Source of the DNA: Roseiflexaceae bacterium
GTDB lineage: Bacteria; Chloroflexota; Chloroflexia; Chloroflexales; Roseiflexaceae
Direction: 5' to 3'
DNA length: 8,142 bases
NCBI GenBank assembly: GCA_014381165.1
Contig: JACMIM010000325.1
Location: 1 to 8,142 of the forward strand
Of this stretch, positions 1 through 4,661 are shown piece after piece (the stretch's first letter is position 1; each line of letters starts with the position of its first letter). A model generated the notes under the pieces. It was not told the origin of the DNA and ran no database searches. It worked only from the letters and a program-made list of their open reading frames with translations. Made by a program: the position numbers and the translations under genes.

Positions 1-1
1 G

Positions 2-799
2 ATCATCCCGCTGTTGACTGACCCAGAGCGCCACGGCGGCAAGGCGGAAGATTCTTTCGACGTGATCATACCCTCCCTCCCTGGCTTCGGTTTCTCGGAG
101 CGCAGGACCCTGACAAGCAGCGGGGTGGCCAACATTTGGGCGCGGCTGATGACCGATGTGCTGGGCTATGGTCATTTCGTGGCTGCTGGTGGCGACATCG
201 GCAGTGGGGTGACAAAAGCGTTGGCGCTCCAGCATCCCGCAGTCATACGTGCGATTCACCTCACCGATGTGGAGTACCCGACAGGCCAGGAGGACGATCC
301 ACCCTTGTCCGACGAGGAGCAGAAGTTCGCCGGCCTTATACAGGGTTGGTGGTTCGCCGAAGGTGCCTATGCCATGCTGCAGATGACCAAGCCGCAAACC
401 CTGGCCTTTGGCGTGAACGACTCGCCAGTAGGGTGGGCGGCCTGGGTTCTCAGCTTTGTGAACACTGGGGCGCAGGACAACGACGTTGAAGCCGCGTTTG
501 GCGGGCGGGACGCATTGCTGACCAACCTGATGATCTACTGGGTCACCGAAACGGCGGGTTCTGCTGCTCGCATGTACTTAGAGGATGCGCGCGCAGAAGG
601 GTCGCCAGCAGCGCGCAGCGACGTGCCAGCTGGAATTTCGCTCTTCCCCCGTGAAGCGCAGTTCCCCAGGGAGTGGGCCGAGCGCAGTCTGAATGTGCAA
701 CACTTTGCGAAAATGCCTCGTGGCGGCCACTTCGCCGCGCTGGAAGAGCCAGAGTTGTTTGTGCAAGAGCTTCGGGAGTTCTTCAGGCGGTACCGCTGA
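2..799 (+). CDS. Epoxide hydrolase, alpha/beta-hydrolase fold (5' end outside window)
   Basis: The visible 265 residues match the C-terminal two thirds of the microsomal-type epoxide hydrolase family, which hydrolyses epoxides to vicinal diols through a covalent ester. The reading frame is open to the left edge, and the first residues (IIPLLTDPERHGG) are mid-protein family sequence, so the TTG at 14 is not the true start; roughly 120-130 residues, including the HGWP oxyanion motif, should lie upstream. The nucleophile Asp is in GGDIG (codon 194-196). The charge-relay acid is probably Glu in FPRE (653-655), by analogy with the Glu of FPCE in mammalian mEPHX. The His is in GGHFAALEEPE (728-730), and a candidate ring-opening Tyr is in ARMYLE (575-577). 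Ile follows GGD where Trp is usual. All core catalytic positions in view are present, so the enzyme looks functional; the physiological epoxide is unknown. Confidence 0.88.
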   Translation: MIPLLTDPERHGGKAEDSFDVIIPSLPGFGFSERRTLTSSGVANIWARLMTDVLGYGHFVAAGGDIGSGVTKALALQHPAVIRAIHLTDVEYPTGQEDDPPLSDEEQKFAGLIQGWWFAEGAYAMLQMTKPQTLAFGVNDSPVGWAAWVLSFVNTGAQDNDVEAAFGGRDALLTNLMIYWVTETAGSAARMYLEDARAEGSPAARSDVPAGISLFPREAQFPREWAERSLNVQHFAKMPRGGHFAALEEPELFVQELREFFRRYR

Positions 800-1051
800 C
801 GGTATTGCGAGTGATGTCCCTCACCTGTGCGCCGCCGATGAAGCACTGCTTGCAGCGCTTTGTTGGCCGCATGTATGCACTTTCGGCCATCGCCGCCATC
901 CATTGCGTTGATTACGTCGTGCGAAAATGAGTGCTCCTTTCATGGTTGTCTAGCGTTTCGCCCTTGGACAGACAGCAATGATGCATTCACAACAAGGTGC
1001 GCTTCACGATCAGCACGGCAAGCACCTCGCAAGCGAGATGATGGGCATAGT
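800..1051. other. Intergenic gap, no recognisable gene
   Basis: I read this stretch in all frames between the epoxide hydrolase stop and the ribosome binding site of the SDR. No frame gives a protein I recognise. The only open frames are an out-of-frame run from inside the hydrolase and an N-terminal extension of the SDR frame, whose sequence (rich in Cys, Arg and Ser) looks non-coding. There is no clear terminator with a T-run and no convincing -35/-10 pair. A 12-bp perfect inverted repeat, CTCGC-aa-GCGAG, sits at 1026-1037, 26 bp before the SDR start. It could be part of a regulator site but is too short to claim. Confidence 0.5.
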
Positions 1052-1058
1052 AAAGGAG
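1052..1058 (+). promoter_or_regulatory. Ribosome binding site deciding the SDR start
   Basis: AAAGGAG lies 5 nt before the ATG at 1064. It selects this ATG over the upstream in-frame TTG at 860, because the dehydrogenase homology starts immediately after this ATG (MTKQRVALVTGASSGFG). Confidence 0.8.
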
Positions 1059-1063
1059 CTGTC

Positions 1064-1873
1064 ATGACGAAACAACGTGTCGCCCTCGTCACGGGCGCAT
1101 CGTCAGGATTTGGCGATTTGATCGCGACCAATCTCATACAGACGGGCATGATTGTCTATGGAACCAGCCGTCAACCTACGCCCGATACCCCCAGTGGAGT
1201 ACGTATGCGTGTGTTGGATGTGAGCGACGCCGCGTCGGTTGCCGCGTGTGTCGGCGGGATCATTGCTGAAGCGGGAAGGGTCGACGTGCTTGTCAACAAC
1301 GCCGGGCGCACGGTCTCGGCCCTGGTGGAGGAGACAGCTATCGCCGATGCAGAGGCGTTGTTCCAAACAAACTTCTTTGGTGCCGCGCGTGTCACCGCGC
1401 AGGTCTTGCCGCACATGCGCGACCAGGGCAGCGGCATCCTCCTGTTTATCAGCTCGTTGGCTGGTTTGGTAGGCACACCTGGCCAGGCCTATTATAGTGC
1501 CACTAAACACGCCCTCGAAGGCTATGCGGAGTCTCTCTACGTCGAAGTTCGCCCGCTTGGGGTGAACGTCGTGCTGATCGAGCCAGGCTTTTTTCGCACC
1601 GCCATTCATGACAAAGCCACGCCGAGCACCGTCCCGCCTATCCCCGCCTACGCAACCCGCCGCGCCGCGCTCGACCGCAAATTTGCTGAATCGGTTCGGC
1701 GCGGCGACGACCCGCAAAAGGTCGCCCGCCTAGTCACACAGATCGTTGGCGAAGCGCATCCACGTTTACGCTATCGAGTCGGCAATGACGCCGTCTGGGT
1801 GCCACGGTTCAAGCAGTTGCTACCCGAACGCTGGTTTCTTGGCGTTGTGGAGCGACGTTTTGGTGGCTACTAA
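1064..1873 (+). CDS. Short-chain dehydrogenase/reductase (classical SDR)
   Basis: A complete 269-residue NAD(P)-dependent oxidoreductase of the classical SDR family, interconverting an alcohol and a ketone on an unidentified substrate. The Rossmann motif TGASSGFG is at residues 10-17, the adenine-contacting Asp in LDVSD at 52, NNAG at 78-81, the structural Asn in QTNFFG at 103, catalytic Ser131, and the YSATK active site with Tyr144 and Lys148, so the Asn-Ser-Tyr-Lys tetrad is intact. Arg36 after the second beta strand (GTSRQ) hints at NADP(H) preference, which is an inference. Overall shape and the PGFFRT segment (174-179) resemble 17-beta-hydroxysteroid-dehydrogenase-like SDRs. The start is fixed by AAAGGAG 5 nt upstream. 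The final codons (about 1861-1873) overlap, in a different frame, the beginning of a PEP carboxykinase remnant, so the extreme C-terminus may have been created at a recombination joint. It is codirectional with the epoxide hydrolase but 264 bp away. Confidence 0.93.
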   Translation: MTKQRVALVTGASSGFGDLIATNLIQTGMIVYGTSRQPTPDTPSGVRMRVLDVSDAASVAACVGGIIAEAGRVDVLVNNAGRTVSALVEETAIADAEALFQTNFFGAARVTAQVLPHMRDQGSGILLFISSLAGLVGTPGQAYYSATKHALEGYAESLYVEVRPLGVNVVLIEPGFFRTAIHDKATPSTVPPIPAYATRRAALDRKFAESVRRGDDPQKVARLVTQIVGEAHPRLRYRVGNDAVWVPRFKQLLPERWFLGVVERRFGGY

Positions 1874-2188
1874 ACACCGGCTGGAGCGGCGGACCGTATG
1901 GTGTCGGTCAGCGCATGCCGATTGAGCACACCCGCGCGATGGTACGCGCCGCACTGGATGGTCGGCTCGCCGATATTCCCACCGCGCCTGACCCAATTTT
2001 TGGCCTACAAGTGCCAATGCACTGCCCAGATGTGCCGGACGGGTTGCTTCAGCCGCGCGACGTGGAGCGATACCGCTGCCTACGATCGGCAGGCGCGTGA
2101 CCTGGCCGAGCGCTTCATCAAGAACTTCGCGCAATTCGACGCAGCGGTAGCGCCGGAGATCCGGGATGCCGGACCACAGCGAGTGTAA
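1864..2188 (+). pseudogene. pckA: C-terminal remnant of ATP-type PEP carboxykinase, frameshifted
   Basis: Reading from 1864 in the frame of 1915 gives WLLNTGWSGGPYGVGQRM, then PIEHTRAMVRAALDGRLADI, then TDP/SDP-type PIFGLQVP and LLQPRD. This is the C-terminal end of ATP-dependent phosphoenolpyruvate carboxykinase (compare E. coli [20 protein letters not shown] and PMFNLAIP). The Arg and Thr that correspond to the ATP-contacting Arg449 and Thr455 of the E. coli enzyme are kept (QRM, HTR). At about 2060 homology jumps to the next frame and continues as TWSDTAAYDRQARDLAERF to EIRDAGPQRV, ending at TAA 2186-2188. The junction reads gac-gtgg where gac-acgtgg would restore the frame, implying loss of 2 nt. 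Only about 108 of roughly 530 codons remain. The P-loop and catalytic metal-site region are absent, and no start or ribosome binding site precedes it, so it cannot make an active enzyme. The frames at 1898-2188 and 1915-2100 are each partly spurious halves of this remnant. Confidence 0.9.
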
Positions 2189-2245
2189 GGCTCACGCTCA
2201 CGCTTGCTACGCCATAAACTAACGGGCAGTATCACGCTATGGCAA

Positions 2246-2278
2246 AACTGGGGTGGGTGAAGGTGGCCCACCCCAGTT
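2246..2278. repeat. 12-bp perfect inverted repeat (strong hairpin) before the transporter
   Basis: The arms AACTGGGGTGGG (2246-2257) and CCCACCCCAGTT (2267-2278) are perfect reverse complements separated by a 9-nt loop. The right arm ends 25 nt before the transporter ATG at 2304. No T-run follows on the plus strand (CAGCGATT), so it is not a standard intrinsic terminator in that direction. On the minus strand four T's span the arm end and the bases beyond it, but no minus-strand gene leads into it. It could be an mRNA 5'-leader hairpin, an operator, a factor-assisted terminator, or a scar of the rearrangement that left the pckA fragment. Confidence 0.75.
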
Positions 2279-2303
2279 CAGCGATTGGGAAGAAAACCGA
2301 AGC

Positions 2304-3944
2304 ATGATTCAACTCTTGATCAGCGAGCCGCTCCTGCTGCTTTTCATCGTTACCGCCATCGGTTCTGCCATTGGGCGTATTCGGATCGCTGGGGTCAGCC
2401 TCGGCGTTGCGGCGGTGCTTTTCGTTGGGCTCGCCTTTGGTGCCTTGCACCCCGATATCAAATTACCAGAGTTCGTGTATGTCCTTGGCCTCGTGATCTT
2501 TGTCTACACGGTAGGTATAAGCAGTGGGGCTTCGTTTTTCTCGGCACTTCGTCGCAAAGGGCTCCGCGATAATCTGTTGATTGTGGGTGGGATCACAGTA
2601 GCGTTTGGCATGACGGTGCTGGGCACCCTGCTACTTGGTTTGCGACCGGGCGTTGCGGCGGGGCTGTTTGCGGGCAGCTTGACCAATACACCCGCGCTCG
2701 CCGCCGCACTGGAACAGATCAAAGTCCTTGCACCGCCAGCCCTGCGTGAGCAATGGCTCGCCGACCCGATTGTCGGCTACTCGGTCACCTACCCGCTCGG
2801 CGTGATCGGCATGATTGTGGTGATGATTGTGGTGCAGCGCTGGTGGCATATTGACTACCAGCAGGAGGCGAAGGCCCTCAAACTGCCGGGGCACGCAGGC
2901 ACAGCGCTTGAGAACCGCACAATTCGGATTATGCAGTCCGACAACGCGCCGCAGTCGGTTGGCGAGCTTGTTGCAAAGCATGGTTGGGATGTCGTCGTCG
3001 GTCGGGTCAAGCACAATGGCACAATTAAACTCGCCGATACCGAGACCCGGCTCGTTGCAGGCGATGAAGTCAGTATGATTGGTACGCCCGCGACGCTCGA
3101 CGCGATCACCCAGGCCCTCGGCACCGCAAGCCCGGACGCACTAGATCTTGACCGCCACGCGCTTGATTTTCGACGGATTATCGTTTCAGAGCGCGCGGTC
3201 ATTGGACGCCCGCTGCGCGACTTGCATCTGCATGATCAGTTTCATGCGATAATCACGCGGGTGCGGCGTGGTGATGTGGATCTGCTGGCGCACGATGCAA
3301 CAACACTTGAGCTTGGTGACCGCGTGCGTGTGGTTGCCCCACGCGCGTACATGGAGCGCATCAGTCGCTTCTTTGGCGACTCGTACCGCTCGATTAGTGA
3401 AATCGACCTTTTGACCTTCAATGTGGGTTTGGCGCTCGGCCTCCTAGTCGGACTTATTCCAATTCCATTGCCAGGTGGCGTGACCATCAAGCTCGGTTTT
3501 GCCGGTGGTCCGCTGCTGGTGGCGCTCATACTCGGCGCGCTCGGTCGAACGGGTCCGTTTGTTTGGAATATGCCCTATAGCGCAACCCTCACGCTGCGCC
3601 AACTTGGGTTGGTGCTCTTTCTCGCTGGGGTTGGCACGCGCGCGGGCTTTGCCTTTGTGAGCACGCTTCGCCAGGGTGACGGCCTGATCATCTTACTTGC
3701 GGGTGCCGGTATCACGGTTAGCACCGCCCTGCTCGTGCTCTGGGTTGGCTATCACGTGCTCAAAATCCCGATGGGCCTGCTCGTTGGCATGCTCGCAGGA
3801 TTGCAGACGCAGCCGGCGCTGCTTGGCTTTGCCCTGGAACAAACCGACAATGATTTACCAAATGTCGGCTATGCAACGGTCTATCCGCTAGCAATGATCA
3901 CGAAAATTATGCTGATCCAGGTGCTCCTCGTCATATTGCCATAA
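2304..3944 (+). CDS. AspT/YidE/YbjL-type transporter with two RCK_C domains
   Basis: A 546-residue integral membrane protein of the aspartate:alanine exchanger (AAE) family, a length typical for AspT, YidE and YbjL. There are two homologous membrane halves (about residues 8-180 and 368-546). Between them lie two cytosolic TrkA_C/RCK_C domains (about 205-273 and 287-360), ending in VAGDEVSMIG and LELGDRVRVVAP. The first half carries the family signature GLFAGSLTNTPAL (120-132); the second has the related GMLAGLQTQPAL (495-506), showing the internal duplication. AspT itself swaps aspartate for alanine, but most relatives have unknown substrates, so a small carboxylate or amino acid is only a guess. 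The ATG at 2304 is preferred over the in-frame GTG at 2253 because the GTG lies inside a perfect hairpin and the extra 17 residues are not family-like. The Shine-Dalgarno is weak (GGGAAG, 2287-2292). It converges with the PRC-barrel gene, 37 bp apart, without a clear terminator. Confidence 0.9.
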   Translation: MIQLLISEPLLLLFIVTAIGSAIGRIRIAGVSLGVAAVLFVGLAFGALHPDIKLPEFVYVLGLVIFVYTVGISSGASFFSALRRKGLRDNLLIVGGITVAFGMTVLGTLLLGLRPGVAAGLFAGSLTNTPALAAALEQIKVLAPPALREQWLADPIVGYSVTYPLGVIGMIVVMIVVQRWWHIDYQQEAKALKLPGHAGTALENRTIRIMQSDNAPQSVGELVAKHGWDVVVGRVKHNGTIKLADTETRLVAGDEVSMIGTPATLDAITQALGTASPDALDLDRHALDFRRIIVSERAVIGRPLRDLHLHDQFHAIITRVRRGDVDLLAHDATTLELGDRVRVVAPRAYMERISRFFGDSYRSISEIDLLTFNVGLALGLLVGLIPIPLPGGVTIKLGFAGGPLLVALILGALGRTGPFVWNMPYSATLTLRQLGLVLFLAGVGTRAGFAFVSTLRQGDGLIILLAGAGITVSTALLVLWVGYHVLKIPMGLLVGMLAGLQTQPALLGFALEQTDNDLPNVGYATVYPLAMITKIMLIQVLLVILP

Positions 3945-3981
3945 GATGGGCAGCAATTGATCCACTTCAGGTTCCCCTGGC

Positions 3982-4581
3982 CTACCGCGAACGCCGCTGT
4001 ACGGCGATCGCCGGGAGCGCCTCGATCTGCTGTTTATTCAGCTTGAGATAGACGATGTCGTCTTCGATGTGGTCAATCTGTGTAACTGGGATCGTGACAT
4101 CCTGGCGATTCCAGAAGTGCCCCTCGCGTAGAACGACATGGGTGATGCCATTGTTCCTTGGGTTGACCAAAAACTCCTCCACCTCTCCGACGTGCCCATC
4201 AGTCGCATTGACGTGCGAGCCGCGATGAATTGCCAATTCGTCGGGAGGCGTATTCTCGTGGGAGATGCCGATCTCTGATTCCAGGCTCGCATACGGCCAG
4301 AGCATCACATCTGAACCATAGCCGGGTGCTGACTGAATATAGTTGGTGGTGACGAATGGCGGCATTTGCGCAAGTTCGTCCCTGGTACAGCGCAGGCGAA
4401 TCAGCTCCGGCGTGCTTTCGGTCACGAGTTCAATCGATATCATACGCGCGATACCAAGCAGGCCTGACTCGCGTACAACCAGATGGGTGATCTCATTGCT
4501 GACCGGGTTCAGAATGATCGCCGTTGAGTGACCGCCTGGTCCGTCGGTACACTCGATGGTCGCGTTGATTGGTAGATCCAT
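3982..4581 (-). CDS. Two-domain PRC-barrel protein
   Basis: A 199-residue soluble protein with no signal peptide or membrane segment. It contains two PRC-barrel-like units. In the first, LNPVSNEITHLVVRESG (residues 24-40) is followed by a strand with ISIELV. In the second, VNPRNNGITHVVLREGH (139-155) is followed by VTIPVTQIDHIEDDIVYLKL. The near-repeated N-x-ITH-VV-RE core shows internal duplication; the linker (about 76-115) is rich in Pro, Gly and Ser. PRC barrels occur in RimM and in the photosynthetic reaction-centre H subunit and usually mediate protein or RNA contacts. No specific role is evident here. AGAGGAG precedes the ATG by 6 nt. It lies 80 bp downstream of the calcium pump on the same strand and is probably cotranscribed, which hints at a shared stress or membrane context but proves nothing. 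Confidence 0.85.
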   Translation of the reverse strand: MDLPINATIECTDGPGGHSTAIILNPVSNEITHLVVRESGLLGIARMISIELVTESTPELIRLRCTRDELAQMPPFVTTNYIQSAPGYGSDVMLWPYASLESEIGISHENTPPDELAIHRGSHVNATDGHVGEVEEFLVNPRNNGITHVVLREGHFWNRQDVTIPVTQIDHIEDDIVYLKLNKQQIEALPAIAVQRRSR

Positions 4582-4587
4582 GGGAGA

Positions 4588-4594
4588 CTCCTCT
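4588..4594 (-). promoter_or_regulatory. Ribosome binding site of the PRC-barrel gene
   Basis: On the minus strand AGAGGAG stands 6 nt before the ATG at 4581. It is a strong match to the Shine-Dalgarno consensus and confirms the start. The rest of the 80-bp gap to the ATPase stop (4595-4661) contains a small hairpin, CTGCT-gct-AGCAG on the minus strand, with no T-run. I see no convincing terminator or promoter, consistent with read-through from the ATPase. Confidence 0.75.
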
Positions 4595-4661
4595 GTGTAT
4601 TGGTAAGATACGGTGCTTGGGTTTTATTGAAGGCGCACCTGCTAGCAGCAGTTCGACGTTG

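Noticed and set aside
940..985. Possible integron attC-like or recombinase site (GTTGTCTAGCG ... AGACAG)
   Set aside because: Lacks the paired RYYYAAC/GTTRRRY cores and the imperfect dyad of a real attC; no integrase or cassette array is present.
1026..1037. CTCGC-aa-GCGAG inverted repeat before the SDR
   Set aside because: Only 5-bp arms in GC-rich DNA; easily a chance occurrence, so noted only inside the gap description.
860..1063. 68-codon N-terminal extension of the SDR frame starting at TTG 860
   Set aside because: The sequence before 1064 has no SDR-like character, and a clear AAAGGAG sits 5 nt before the ATG at 1064.
1103..1717. 204-codon open frame on the minus strand inside the SDR
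   Set aside because: It is the antisense shadow of a complete SDR with all catalytic motifs; no homology was recognised.
1898..2188. Apparent 96-residue hypothetical protein
   Set aside because: Its first 54 or so codons are out of frame with the pckA homology; only the end (TWSDTAAYDRQ onward) is family sequence, so it is an artefact of the frameshift.
3945..3981. Bidirectional terminator between the converging transporter and PRC-barrel genes
   Set aside because: Only a 4-bp stem (CAGG-ttcc-CCTG) with no T-run on either side; too weak to call.
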